Made by a program: the position numbers and the translations under genes
Notes under the pieces: model-generated
The model's input: the letters and a program-made list of their open reading frames with translations, nothing else
Told to the model about the DNA's origin: nothing
Databases searched by the model: none
Shown: in pieces, positions 10,929 to 21,981 of the stretch
Layout of the letters: every line of letters starts with the position of its first letter
Numbering within the stretch: the stretch's first letter is position 1
Assembly (NCBI GenBank): GCA_022432975.1
Contig: CM039505.1
Span: 53,543,749-53,607,748 of the forward strand
Length of the DNA stretch: 64,000 nt
DNA from: Begonia masoniana
Lineage: Eukaryota; Streptophyta; Magnoliopsida; Cucurbitales; Begoniaceae
Reading direction: 5' to 3'

Positions 10929-10935
10929 TATATAA
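10929..10935 (+). promoter_or_regulatory. TATA box of the copia 5' LTR
   Basis: TATATAA lies about 980 bp into the LTR, downstream of the GCCGAT repeat block. The same box lies in the 3' LTR at 20,120-20,126. It is the probable transcription start signal, with R beginning shortly downstream. Confidence 0.6.
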
Positions 10936-11424
10936 GTCAAGCTCAAAACACGAAGGAAGGACTTTTGCGAATTTTCAATTGATAGCCCTAAGCTGCAAAA
11001 GTTTTCATACTCTGTAATCACTGTACATCTCTCAAAACTCGAACTTGAGACTTCTGCTGTGAGAGTGTAGTCTGTGATCTATTTCACAAATACAAATCAT
11101 TTGTAAAGGCAGTGGATTGACGCCCGGCAAGTTCAATCCAGAATTGTAAAGGCAGTTGATCGGAGCCCGGAATCCCGATCTAGTTATTCTCGTGAGGAGA
11201 AGGGTAAGGATCTTCAAGGGGTGAGCCTTGAAGCGTGGACGTAGGCAGTTTGGCCGAACCACGTAAAAAGTACTGGTGTCGAATTTCTCTCTCTCTCTCT
11301 TTACATTATTTGAATACTTGTGTTAAATTTAAGTTTTAATCAAGAAGAGAAATTAAGTCTAAATTAGTAAAATCAAAAAGTCTAATTCACCCCCCCCCCT
11401 CTTAGACAATTACGGTCCTACAAT

Positions 11425-11436
11425 TGGTATCAGAGC
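11425..11436 (+). other. Copia primer-binding site
   Basis: TGGTATCAGAGC lies two bases after the 5' LTR end and matches the initiator tRNA-Met type primer site. The sequence then runs into gag at 11,488. Confidence 0.92.
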
Positions 11437-11487
11437 AAGGTATTTATTGTCTAAGTTGATTATCTAAGAGATATTGCTGTATCTGAA

Positions 11488-13098
11488 ATGGCATTCAACA
11501 TTAACAACTCCCAAATAGAAGGTCAGGCAACAAATAGACCTCCATTCTTTGATGGTAGTGACTATGTCTATTGGAAGTCTAGAATGAAAATATTCATTCA
11601 AGCCATAGACTACGAGACCTGGTGTATTATAGAAAATGGTCCTTTTAAGGCCATGAAAACTGTTGAAGGGAAAAGTATCCCTAAGGTCTCCTCTGAGTTA
11701 ACTGAGTCCGATAAGAGAAATCTAAGCCTTAATGCTAAGGCTGTAAACACCCTGTACTGTGCTCTTAATAGAGATGAATTTAATAGAGTGCAAGGGTGTG
11801 AGAGTGCCCAAGAGATTTGGCATCTTTTAGAGGTTACACACGAGGGCACGAATCAAGTAAAAGAGAGCAAATTAAATATGTTAGTACACGAGTATGAACT
11901 TTTATCATGATAAAGGATGAGGACTATTTCATCTATGTTTACTCGGTTCACTAACATTACTAATGGTTTAAAAGCTCTCGGTAAGACTTACACAGGTGAA
12001 GAACAGGTAAGAAAAATTCTAAGATGCCTACCCAGAGCCTGGCAACCAAAGGTGACAGCCATTCAAGAAGCTCGGGATCTTAAGGTTCTCAAGCTCGAGG
12101 AACTCATTGGATCTCTCATGACGCATGAGATCACAATGAGGGAAAATGAAAAGGAGGACCTCAAAGAGAAAGAGGTCTCTAAGAGAAAGGACATTGCCAT
12201 GAAGGCCTCCTCTGCCTCCTCCAGTAAACATGAAGAATCTGATGAGGAAGATGTAGATGAAGGTGATGAGGATATAGCTCTCATCACTAGGAGGTTCAGC
12301 AAATTCCTCCAAAGGAAGAGAATGCAGGGAAGAAGATTTCCAAAGGGTGAAAAACCCCAAAAAGAGAAGGAAATCACCTGCTTTGGTTGCGGCAAGCCTG
12401 GCCATATGAAGGCAGATTGCCCTCAGGCGAAGAAATTTCCCAAAAAGCTCAAGAAGAAGGCCATGAAGGCTACCTGGGATGAATGTGAAAGTGACACTTC
12501 TTCTTCAGAAGATGAGGAAGTTGCTAACCTCTGTTTTATGGCTCACGAAGATAAGGTTAGTTCTATATCTCCTTGTACCTTAAGTGACAGTGAAATTGAT
12601 GACGATGATGGAGATATAGTAGATGCTTTTAATGATCTAGTAAAACAATTCAGCATGTTAAAAACTAAGTACAATGCATTGAAAAAGGAAAATGCAAGAT
12701 TAATTGAGAAGCAAGAAAATGAAAACAATCAGCTTGAAAAGGAAGTGTATGAACTGAAAAAGAAAAATGAATTTTTAGACTATTTTGTTAAGAAATTGAC
12801 TCTTAGTAGTAATAAACTGAACATGTTGATAAATGATCAAAGAATGACCTTTGATAGAGCAGGCATTGGATATACTGGTGATAACAAAAAGAGAGAATAT
12901 AAGACTTTTTTTGTTAAATCTGTTGTTTGCCATGCATGCAATGAGGCAGGACATAAATCATATGTATGTCCACTCAAACAGGAAAAAGTAGGCCTGATTG
13001 TAGACTTCAATGGGTTCCCAAGGGAACCAGACCTAACTCTAGGACCCAAAAGTTTGGGTACCAAAGAAGACAACTTGATCTCCTGTTTTGCAGGTTGA
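11488..13098 (+). pseudogene. gag: Copia gag, two zinc knuckles, in-frame double stop
   Basis: The ORF starts at the first ATG after the primer site. The N-terminal half has the copia gag signature PPFFDGSDYVYWKSRMKIF and NTLYCALNRDEF; it is interrupted by two adjacent stops (TGA TAA, 11,908-11,913) and continues in the same frame at 11,917 with SSMFTRFTNITNGLKALGK and LIGSLMTHEITM. A CCHC knuckle CFGCGKPGHMKADC lies at about 12,379-12,420, then an acidic stretch and a coiled-coil-like Lys/Glu-rich part (about 12,690-12,800), then a second knuckle CHACNEAGHKSYVC (about 12,931-12,972). The frame is lost near 13,050 before the protease. Gag would form the particle and bind RNA. Confidence 0.88.
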
Positions 13099-13735
13099 CA
13101 GCTCTCCTGAAAGAAATCAGTGGTACCTCGACAGTGGATGTTCGAGGCATATGACAGGAGACTCAACCATGTTTGCTGTTGTCAACAAAAAGAAAGGAAA
13201 TGTTACTTTTGGTGGAAACCAAAAGGGCAAAATTGTTGGCATCGGCAATATAGGTAACAGTGTTAATCTCATTATTGAAAATGTGCTGTTAGTTGAAGGA
13301 TTAAAGTATAATCTACTTAGTATTAGTCAATTATGCGATAAAGGATATGAAGTGATTTTTAAATCTAACTCCTGCATAATTAAAGATGCATCTAATGATA
13401 AAACTCTGTTCACTGGTTATAGAAAAGAAAATATCTATGTTATTGATATGGATGTTGTTGAGCATGTTAATGAGAAATGCCTTGCTGTTAATTCTTCTCA
13501 TGATGCTTGGATTTGGCATAGAAGATTAGGACACGTAGGAATGGATACCTTAGCTAAGATTACTAAGGATGACTTAGTTAGAGGGATTCCTAAGATATCC
13601 TTTGAAAGGATAAAGTCTGTGAGGCTTGTCAAATGGGCAAGCAGATCAAATCTTCTTTTAAATCTAAGAGTGAGATATCTACCTCTAAGCCTCTCCAACT
13701 CCTTCACATGGACCTCTTCGGTCCTTCTAATATAG
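13088..13735 (+). pseudogene. pol: Copia protease and integrase zinc region
   Basis: The retropepsin-like active site reads WYLDSGCSRHMTG at about 13,120. It is followed by the conserved block NLIIENVLLVEGLKYNLLSISQLCDKGY and, from about 13,505, by the pre-integrase zinc region (IWHRRLGHVG, then KITKDDLVRGIP). A one-base shift near 13,625 breaks the frame before the MGKQ segment that opens the integrase core. The protease would mature gag-pol. A stop precedes this frame near 13,080, consistent with an assembly or mutational indel. Confidence 0.85.
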
Positions 13736-15051
13736 CAAGCTTAGGAGGCAAATTCTATGCTTTTGTCATCGTAGATGATTTCTCTAGATTCACCTGGGTT
13801 CATTTTCTAAAGTCTAAGGATGAGACTTTTGAAATCTTTTCTAGTTTTAGGAAAAGAGTTCAGAATGAAAAGGAGCTCACCATAATTGCTATTCGTAGTG
13901 ATCATGGTGGAGAATTTGAAAATGATAGATTCGAACTCTTGTGTCTCAAACATGGGATTGAACACAACTTCTCTTCTCCTAGAACCCCTCAGCAAAATGG
14001 TGTTGTTGAGAGGAAAAATAGGTCTCTCCAAGAGCTTGCTCGGACTATGCTGAATGAAAATTCCCTTCCAAAATATTTCTGGGCAGAAGCTGTTTCAACA
14101 GCTTGTTATGTGCTTAATCGGGTCTCAATAAGACCTATCCTAGAGAAAACTCCATATGAGCTCTGGAGTGGAAAAACCCCTTCTGTCAAATACTTTAGAG
14201 CGTTTGGCAGTAAATGCTTCATTCTAAATACCAAAGATAACTTAGGAAAATTCGATTCTAAATCAGATATTGGAATTTTTCTTGGTTATTCTCTGTCAAG
14301 TAAAGCATATAGAGTCTTCAATAGGAGAACTCTTGTTGTTGAAGAATCTGTTCATGTCAATTTTGATGAGACCCCTCAACCCACAATCAATGTGGATGAG
14401 GATGATGTTTTGGACAATCAACTTGATTCTCTTTCTGTGGAAAAATCTAATGATCCTTCTCAAATTGTAAAGTCTTTAGAACCATCTTCTACTTCTTTGG
14501 ACATCATTCCTGTTAAAGATGAATCTGCAGATCTTCCTAGAGATTGGAAATATATTAGAAGTCATCCAATAGAGGAAATTTTAGGTGATCCTTCTTTAGG
14601 AGTTAAGACTAGATCCTCTCTTAGGAATCTCTGTGCCAATGTGGCATTTATCTCTCAAATAGAACCTAAGAAGTTTGAAGAGGCCGAGAGTGATGAAAAT
14701 TGGATTATGGCCATGCAAGAAGAGTTAAATCAGTTTGAAAGGAGCATGGTATGGGAACTTGTTCCGAGGCCTAAGGATCATCCAATTATTGGAACAAAAT
14801 GGGTTTATAAGAATAAATTGGATGAAAATGGGATAGTTGTTAGAAATAAAGCTAGACTTGTAGCTAAGGGATACTCTCAAGAAGAGGGAATTGATTTTGA
14901 AGAATCCTTTGCCCCTGTAGCTAGATTAGAGTCAATTAGAATGCTTCTAGCTTTTGCTTGCTACAAAAACTTCACACTCTTCCAAATGGATGTAAAGAGT
15001 GCTTTTTTAAATGGTTATATAACAGAAGAAGTTTATGTAGAACACCTTTAG
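13633..15051 (+). pseudogene. pol: Copia integrase core and first part of RT
   Basis: This is one open frame of 472 codons. The integrase triad is visible: D in LLHMDLFGP (about 13,705), D in [10 protein letters not shown] (about 13,893), E in [18 protein letters not shown] (about 13,995). The variable linker ends with [24 protein letters not shown], then RT opens with [53 protein letters not shown] and [13 protein letters not shown]. The frame is lost at about 15,045, before the [10 protein letters not shown] block. It belongs to the copia class because integrase precedes RT. Confidence 0.9.
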
Positions 15052-16187
15052 GTTTTGAAGCCTTTGATAAACCCGACCATGTCTTCAAACTTAGGAAAGC
15101 TCTCTATGGACTTAAGCAGGCTCCTAGAGCTTGGTATGACAGATTGAAGAATTTCCTTGAGGAAAGGAATTTCAAAAGGGTAACTCCGATTCAACTCTGT
15201 TTACCATGCAAAAGGAGAAGGACATTTTGTTGGTTCAAATTTATGTCGATGACATTATCTTTGGCTCAACTAATGTCAAATTGTGTAATGAGTTTTCATC
15301 CCTCATGCAAAGTGAATTCGAGATGAGTATGATGGGGGAGTTAAAGTTTTTCTTAGGATTCCAGATTAGTCAATCTCTTGATGGAATTTTCTTCTGCCAA
15401 GAAAAGTATATTAAGGACTCCTTAAGAAATTTGGTTTAGAATCTGTCAAGTCTTCCAAGACTCCCATGAGTACCACAACTAAGCTGGATAAAGATGAAAA
15501 AGGAATAAATGTTGATATTAAGAAATATCGTGGTATGATTGGTTCTCTGCTATATCTGACTGCAAGTAGGCCGGATATACTCTTTAGTGTTTGTCTTTGT
15601 GCTAGATTTCAGGCTGCCCCTAAGGAGTCTCATCTCTCTGCTGTCAAAAGAATTTTCAAATATTTAAGTGGGACTCTTGACTTAGGATTATGTATCCTAA
15701 AGGCACTTCTTTTGATCTGATTGGCTATTCAGATTCTGACTATGCTGGTAGTCTTATTGATAGAAAAAGCACTAGTGGCACTTGTCAGTTCCTAGGAGAA
15801 TCTCTAGTGTCTTGGTATTCGAAGAAACAGAATTCTGTTGCATTGTCAACTGCTGAGAGTGAATATATTGCTGCCGGTAGTTGTTGTGCACAAATGCTTT
15901 GGATGAACAGACTTGGAAGATTACAATCTGTTTTATGATAGGATTCCTATTCGGTGTGATAACACCAGTGCCATTAACATTTCTAAAAATCCTATTCAAC
16001 ACTCTAGAACAAAGCACATAGATGTCATATACACTTCATCCGAGATCATGTTCAAAGAGGTGATATTTCTTTAGAATTCGTTAACTCTGTAGATCAACTT
16101 GCTGACATCTTTACCAAGCCTTTAGATGAAAAGACTTTCAATAATATTAGGATAAGGCTAGGTCTCATTCGGGTTGAGAAAAACTAA
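15052..16187 (+). pseudogene. pol: Copia RT C-terminal part and RNase H
   Basis: At least four frames carry the continuation. [20 protein letters not shown] appears at about 15,100; YVDD, the RT active site, at 15,242-15,253; MGELKFFLGFQI near 15,340; and GMIGSLLYLTASRPDI near 15,535. RNase H shows YSDSDYAGSLIDRKSTSG near 15,735 and ALSTAESEYIAAGSCCAQ near 15,845, then DNTSAINISKNPIQHSRTKHID near 15,960. A final frame ends with the ADIFTKPLD motif and a stop at 16,185-16,187. Key residues are present, so disruption is by small indels. Confidence 0.88.
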
Positions 16188-16512
16188 GATTATTTCTTTG
16201 TCGAAAAATTTCTAAGTATTGGAGTGTTTTTCTCTTCTGTGTTGGCATCGGCAGATGCTATGTTTTCAATAGGCATCGGAAGATGCATATCTATAGGAAG
16301 GCATCGGAAGATGTTTTTCTTATTTCTGCCGACACGTGTAATCCATCGGAAAATTATATTTTTCTTAATCTGCCGACACGTATGTCTTCTTCGTAAGGCG
16401 ATGTGTTATTTCTTTTAAATTCATTCTTCTTCGCCGGTACACTTCATCTTTCGCGCTCTTTCTGAAAACCCCTGCCCTACCATAACCTCCTCTGTCGAAT
16501 TCCCTTCTAGAA
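16188..16512 (+). other. Spacer between pol and ORF3 with CATCGG/GATG repeats
   Basis: No coding region. Three related inverted units occur: GCATCGGCAGATGC (16,245-16,258), GCATCGGAAGATGC (16,273-16,286) and GCATCGGAAGATG (16,301-16,313). Two ACACGT boxes follow CTGCCG (about 16,335-16,385). The same CATCTTCCG theme in reverse complement recurs in the gypsy solo LTR at 27.4-27.6 kb. May act as leader or promoter for ORF3; this is inference. Confidence 0.55.
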
Positions 16513-18741
16513 ATGGAATCTCAAGGTCAGTCATCTCGCACCGTTTCCAAACCGGCCAAGAAGAAGGCCATTGTTTCTGATCGTTATACTCGAGAAATTC
16601 CTCGTGGAACGGAATGGCCGTCTTTTTTCTTCCTTACTGAAGCTGCCGAGGTAAGTACCTCAACGACTATCAGTACAGATCTCTAATTCTTAGTAAGGGT
16701 ATGTATTTTGAGAAGTTGGCTGGTATGGACATTATTGAACCCCTGACGGATTTAGGATTAATAGGTCTCTTTGAAACCGAATCTTTCTATTCCCGAAGCA
16801 ATTAGGATGTTTTATGCCAACCTTACCTTTGCCTCCGATTTCACTTCCCTGAAGAGCTATGTGTACAACAAACGCATAGAAATTACTCCTAGTTCCATCA
16901 ATGCCCTTCTGGGTGCTCCACATTTGGACAACATCCCCTACAGTTATGTAACAAGCAATGAGCTTCCTTTCTATGCACTTCTGATGGAAAACAGTTTCTT
17001 AGGGAAATAGCTTTGGTCCCCAACCAATCATTTGATCTTTTAAAGGGCAAGCATCTAACCCCTAGGGCCAAATTATTTCGCCACATGATTGATTTCAATA
17101 TAGTTCCCAAGGGTGGTCACTATGATGAGGTGAGTGCAATGGAACTCTTTGTTCTGTTTGCACTCTATTTCAAGAAACCCTTCAATGTTGGGTACATTGT
17201 TGTCCGGAGGATGATTTTAGCTGTTTCTTCCAAGGCCACTTCTTTTCCATACAATCTGCTCCTCATGCGGTTATTTGTCAAGCTTGATATTGCTCTTCCA
17301 GAGGAGATTGAACCTGTGAAACTTAAGCCCACAAGTTATTATTCTGATATCAATCTGCGCAAGATGGAATTAAGTGGTCAGCAAAGGGAGAGCTCATTCA
17401 GGTTACGGGCAAGAAAAAGGTTTCTCAGGCTGTTCCTGTCAGGCGTGGTAGAGGAAACTTATCCTGCCAGAGGAATCTGCTGAAGAAGGAGGTGTTTCAG
17501 GTCTTCCTGACTGTGCCATTTCCCCTTCCCATTCTAGGGAGTCTAGCTTAGAACCCGAATCTTCTCCTCTGAAGCGTAGGCACAAAACTGCTTTCTCCTC
17601 TACAGCATCTCTCTCAGAGGCAACCTCTGTTCCCTCTATTTTGCCTCCTCCATTCCAGAACAACCTCAATCACCTCCACCTTCTCTTATCTTGCCTTCTC
17701 AACCTGCCTTTCCTTCCATCTCTCCACTGATGCAAGCCATTACTTCATATTTCCAACATGGCCCCCCACCAGCTTCATCAGTCCCTCCATCTCCAGTCCA
17801 ACTCTCTTCCTCACACACTACCTCTACAGTTAAACTGTCTACACCTTCATCTTCTACATCTTCGATCCCACAAGCTATACCATCAGCACCACCATCTCCA
17901 CTTCGACTGCCCTCACCTGTTTCCCAGTCTCCCACCAAAACGGCTACGGCTCCTTCATCACCAGTCCAACCTGCCTTACAAACTTTGCCAACTATTCCTG
18001 CCACTCCTATCACTTATCAGAGGAGATCTACCATGAGTGAGGCTCAGTTCTCTGAGTTGAAAAGCAGCATTGCAGGTCTAAGGTCAGACTTTGATTCAAA
18101 AGTCTCTCAACTCGAAACTAATTTGAAAACTGAGTTTGATGTGGCTCTGGCTAAGAGGGATCGGTTATTGGCCAGAGAGAATGCAATTTTCACTCGAAAC
18201 TTCAAGCAATATCTACTCAACTTAAGGTTCTTTGTCCTACACCTCATACTTCTCTCTCTGAAGCTGAACATGCTCCCGTGATATCTTTGGCTGCTTGTGT
18301 CTCCGAGGTCAGCTTTGAAGATGCTAATCATTCCTTCTTCAGGCCTCCTGTTGTAGTGGATGAGCGCTTCATGTCTTTGGATCTTCAGGAGACTGTACTT
18401 CAATTCCATACTTCTCCTGTTAGTGTGCCTACTCCTGACGTAGCCAGTCCAATGGAGATTTCCCCGGTAGTCCCTCTGGCGAGCTTCCTTGTCTAGATCT
18501 GCTGATGTCTCAAGGACCCTCTACATCAGATGCTCCTCAGCCAGAGTCTCCTTCCTGCATGGACATGGTGGTTTCCAGAGAACCTTCTCCGCCCCCTGCT
18601 CCTTGCATGGATTTGGTGGTCTATCAATCACCACCCCTCCCTCGAGATCTAGCTTTCCTTCAAGATTTGGTGGAAGCATCTTTCAATCCCTTCCGTAACG
18701 TGCCTTCTCTTGTTCAGCAAGCCTTTGGAATCGTCACTTAG
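16513..18741 (+). pseudogene. Extra 3' ORF of the copia element (Sirevirus ORF3 type)
   Basis: The reading plan starts MESQGQSSRTVSKPAKKK at 16,513, breaks near 16,640, and continues in pieces open at 16,771-17,010 and 17,013-17,483. These carry EAIRMFYANLTFASDF and KRIEITPSSINALLGAP, which resemble a domain frequent in plant retroelement-associated proteins of unknown role. Then come a Pro/Ser/Thr-rich part (about 17,640-18,040), a coiled-coil-like heptad part (about 18,040-18,190, FSELKSSIAGLRSDFDSKV) and a C-terminal part ending at 18,741. Sireviruses often carry an ORF here that has been called env-like; I see no convincing signal peptide or membrane segment, so no envelope function is claimed. 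At least four frameshifts. Confidence 0.7.
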
Positions 18742-19015
18742 ATCGCTACAAAAAGTGATTTTTGTTTGCTGTTTCTTTCAATGACTATCTTTAGCTTTCT
18801 CAACTTTCTCAGATGTTGAATGCATTTACTTTTTTTTTGATAATGAAAATGGGGGAGAATACTATATTTGATGTTTGTGCTTGGATATACTCTGTGTTTC
18901 TGAAATTGTTATGAATGGCTATGTTTATAAAATGCACAAAGTATGGGGGAGCTAGTATTATGGGGGAGTATCAAACTTAATCAAATTTATATTGTCATAA
19001 TCAAAAGGGGGAGAT
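18742..19015 (+). other. Multiple polypurine tracts before the copia 3' LTR
   Basis: Four GGGGGAG tracts lie on the sense strand: AAAATGGGGGAGAA (18,846-18,859), TATGGGGGAG (about 18,942-18,951), TATGGGGGAG (about 18,958-18,967) and AAAAGGGGGAGAT (19,003-19,015) directly before the LTR. The last is the plus-strand primer site. Repeated tracts of this kind are reported for Sireviruses. Confidence 0.8.
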
Positions 19016-20613
19016 TGTTGACTTATAGAGTGTTTAAGTCATATTTGTTTTTGATTATGTACGTGTGTATTAATATTCAATTTGATTCTGTGTACTTAAT
19101 GAGTATTATAAATATGAGTTTATTTGGAAATACCCTTGAAAAGGGTATTTTAGTTGTCTAATAAAATCGGCTTGAGTATACAAAGCAGAACAGAAAAATA
19201 GGGCTGTAAAACTCGGGCTTCTGCCGATGACTGTACAATGGAAGCCTCTGCCGATTGCTAAGCAGAAGAAGACGCCGTTTTGAAGTTTTCATCTGCCGAT
19301 AGCATCCTTGAAGACATATGCCGATGACGTGTCAACTGCTCTTATGCCGATCGCTAAAAGACAAAGAAGCATTCTTATGCCGATCGCTAAAAGACAAAGA
19401 AGCATTCCTATGCCGATCGCTACACGACAAAGTGAAGGAAGGCTTCTGCCGATGACGTGGCAAGTTGTTCTTTGCCGATTACATTTGAAGCTTCTGCCGA
19501 TGACGTGGCAAGTTGTTCTTGCCGATTACACTTGAAGCTTCTGCCGATGACGTGGCAAGTTGTTCTTGCCGATTACACTTGAAGCTTCTGCCGATGACGT
19601 GGCAAGTTGTTCTTACCGATTACACTTGAAGCTTCTGCCGATGACGTGGCAAGTTGTTCCTGCCGATTATATGTGAAGCCTCTGTCGATGACGTGTCAAG
19701 AACAATCATGCCGATGAAGTGGTCTGAGCATTTAGGTTGCATCTGCCGATGTCGTTCAAAGTGTCTCATGCCGATCACTAGACGACAAAACTTCAAAGAC
19801 TCATCTGCCGATGGCATTCAAAGAATCATCTGCCGATGGCATTCAAAGAATCATCTGCCGATGGCCCTACAAGTTGCATTTACCGATGACGTGGCATTAA
19901 TTTAAACTGTCTCTGCCGATGCATTTCCGCCAGAATTCAAAGCCAGCCGCGAAGCTACAGTGACGTCGTTTTCAAGCTTTAACTCCAGAACATTAATGGC
20001 GACGACGAACAACACTTTCAGATGCAACGGATAAATGTTTCGTACGGATGCTTCCCAACGGTAACATTTTCTCATTTGAAGATAGATGCATTCAATTCGG
20101 AGAAGAAGAATATACAGAGTATATAAGTCAAGCTCAAAACACGAAGGAAGGACTTTTGCGAATTTTCAATTGATAGCCCTAAGCTGCAAAAGTTTTCATA
20201 CTCTGTAATCACTGTACATCTCTCAAAACTCGAACTTGAGACTTCTGCTGTGAGAGTGTAGTCTGTGATCTATTTCACAAATACAAATCATTTGTAAAGG
20301 CAGTGGATTGACGCCCGGCAAGTTCAATCCAGAATTGTAAAGGCAGTTGATCGGAGCCCGGAATCCCGATCTAGTTATTCTCGTGAGGAGAAGGGTAAGG
20401 ATCTTCAAGGGGTGAGCCTTGAAGCGTGGACGTAGGCAGTTTGGCCGAACCACGTAAAAAGTACTGGTGTCGAATTTCTCTCTCTCTCTCTTTACATTAT
20501 TTGAATACTTGTGTTAAATTTAAGTTTTAATCAAGAAGAGAAATTAAGTCTAAATTAGTAAAATCAAAAAGTCTAATTCACCCCCCCCCCTCTTAGACAA
20601 TTACGGTCCTACA
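19016..20613 (+). repeat. Copia 3' LTR (1,598 bp)
   Basis: It matches the 5' LTR almost base for base, with TGTTGACTTATAGAG at the start and GGTCCTACA at the end. It has five 47-bp units instead of three, and a few one-base differences (for example in the runs after CAGAA and GTTCT). The TATA box is at 20,120-20,126. ACCTA follows as the right target duplication. Confidence 0.93.
19439..19674 (+). repeat. Five tandem 47-bp units (3' LTR)
   Basis: Units begin at about 19,439, 19,487, 19,534, 19,581 and 19,628, each carrying TGACGTGGCA. Two extra units relative to the 5' LTR account exactly for the LTR length difference. Confidence 0.8.
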
Positions 20614-20618
20614 ACCTA

Positions 20619-21981
20619 CACCATAGAATTAAACACGTGAGCTAGAGGCTCAGTAAATCTAAGTGAATGCACGTGAATGCTATGCTATGCATGTACAATT
20701 CGAAATCATGCGTCCTACCTTTTCGCTATGCATTTCATTTACGTCACCGGAGCTTCTCTCTCATTAGATAGGAGCGACACATCTGGCGATTGGATAGCCC
20801 ATCGTATCTAACCGGGGGGAAGACATGCTTCATCCGACAGCCATGTCTGAACCACCGCCACCGACGTGATCGTCATTACATTCATTACCTTTTCGTTATC
20901 ATTTTCCTTTTCATGAAAATATGCATAGAAACTCATTTTCATGCCGTTTGAAAACTATGATGCGTGCACCAATATCATGCTATGAACGAGATAAAAAACA
21001 AGGAGAAACATACAATAAAAACTAACAATTAACAACCTAACAAAACATAATTCTAACTACCCGTTCTAAACTACCCAAACACAACATATCTCCAATCTCC
21101 TTGATCAACTCAATTCATACGGTGTAGGCCAAGACGGCCAAACAGGTCACAGAGACTTACCTCGCGTCGTTGCACACCGAGCTCCGTCCACGAGCGTTTG
21201 TTCACCTATACATTTCACATTATACCACATTAACCGAGTCTAAATCTTCAAACTCCAAAAATTACTAACTCCTACTAAAGAAAATTCCCTAAATTTCTAA
21301 AACACCTCATTGAGGCATTTCATCGAGCAATTTATGCTCATTCACAACAAACTCTATTAATGGAGATTTCTCAAGGTTTCAAACCCGACTTTTTAACCCA
21401 AGCTTTGAATACTCTCTATATTTCGCCAATAACGCTTCATAATTGTAAATATAATCCTATCTATCGTTTTCTAACAAAACCCAACCATTTTCAACAAAAT
21501 CTAACGAAACCCTAATCATTTTAAACCCTAGAAATCCAAATCTATCGCTCCAAAACTAGAGATTCTTACCTAGGGAGTGAAGACGAAGGAGAAACGTGAA
21601 GGCTCGAGTCGCCGAAGAAAGGAAATCGCTACCGGAATGATGAATCGCCGGAGGAGGAAGAGAAGTCGCGCGAAGGGAGAGGGAAAATGGAATTTGCGTG
21701 GGTGAGGGGAAAAGAAATGAGGGATTTTTTTTAATTTTAATTAAAATTGGTTTGACAATTACTAAATTGCCCTTCATCTCATTTTCTATTTATTCCTCCA
21801 CAATTCTCGTTATTTAACTAACGATTCATTTTCTCTAATTTTTCATGTTTCACCATAAATTTCAATTTATTATTACGGCTTTGTTAAAACTTTCCGTTCG
21901 CAAAACGGACTTAATCTGACGTATTTACAAAATGCCGTTTATATTGGAATAAAACTAAATCCCGTAAAGCCGGGTGTTACA
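20619..21981 (-). repeat. Tekay-like 5' LTR, 5' half (U3 side)
   Basis: In element sense it begins TGTAACACCCGGCTTTACGGG at 21,981. Together with 8,960-9,918 it forms an LTR of about 2,322 bp. No coding region; small frames (for example near 21,556-21,777) are chance. On the right it abuts the copia integrase remnant at 21,982. Confidence 0.8.

Larger units (their letters stand above)
9919..11422 (+). repeat. Copia 5' LTR (1,504 bp)
   Basis: It starts TGTTGACTTATAGAG and ends GGTCCTACA. The U3 part (about 10,080-10,735) is filled with GCCGAT repeats, including three 47-bp units. A TATA box TATATAA lies at 10,929-10,935 and a CT microsatellite at about 11,286-11,302. A run of ten C precedes the end. 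It is 94 bp shorter than the 3' LTR, exactly two 47-bp units. Confidence 0.93.
9919..20613 (+). mobile_element. Sirevirus-like Ty1/copia element with extra 3' ORF
   Basis: The element is 10,695 bp and has both LTRs, starting TGTTGACTTA and ending GGTCCTACA, flanked by the 5-bp duplication ACCTA (9,914-9,918 and 20,614-20,618). Order: LTR, primer site, gag, protease, integrase, RT, RNase H (copia order), an additional same-strand ORF, several polypurine tracts, LTR. Long size, a post-pol ORF and multiple tracts of the AAAAGGGGGAGATTG kind are Sirevirus (SIRE/Maximus) traits. LTRs are nearly identical apart from repeat copy number, so the insertion is recent, yet coding frames carry several one-base shifts. 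It sits in the Tekay-like LTR. Confidence 0.9.
6685..21981 (-). mobile_element. Tekay/Del-like Ty3/gypsy element, interrupted and truncated
   Basis: Read on the minus strand it has a 5' LTR (21,981 down to 8,960, split by a copia element), a primer-binding site, gag, protease and part of RT. It starts TGTAACACCCGG and ends GGGTCGCTACA in its own sense. It is cut inside RT at 6,685 by E1, so the rest of pol and the 3' LTR would lie left of the window. On the right it abuts copia coding DNA at 21,982, so it inserted into that copia. Gag and protease sequence types fit the Tekay chromovirus lineage, but the chromodomain region is not in the window. Confidence 0.8.

Noticed and set aside
8961..21981. 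Single large element starting TGTAGCGACC and ending GGGTGTTACA on the plus strand
   Set aside because: The primer site and gag orientation show this is one minus-strand LTR split by the copia element, not an independent transposon.
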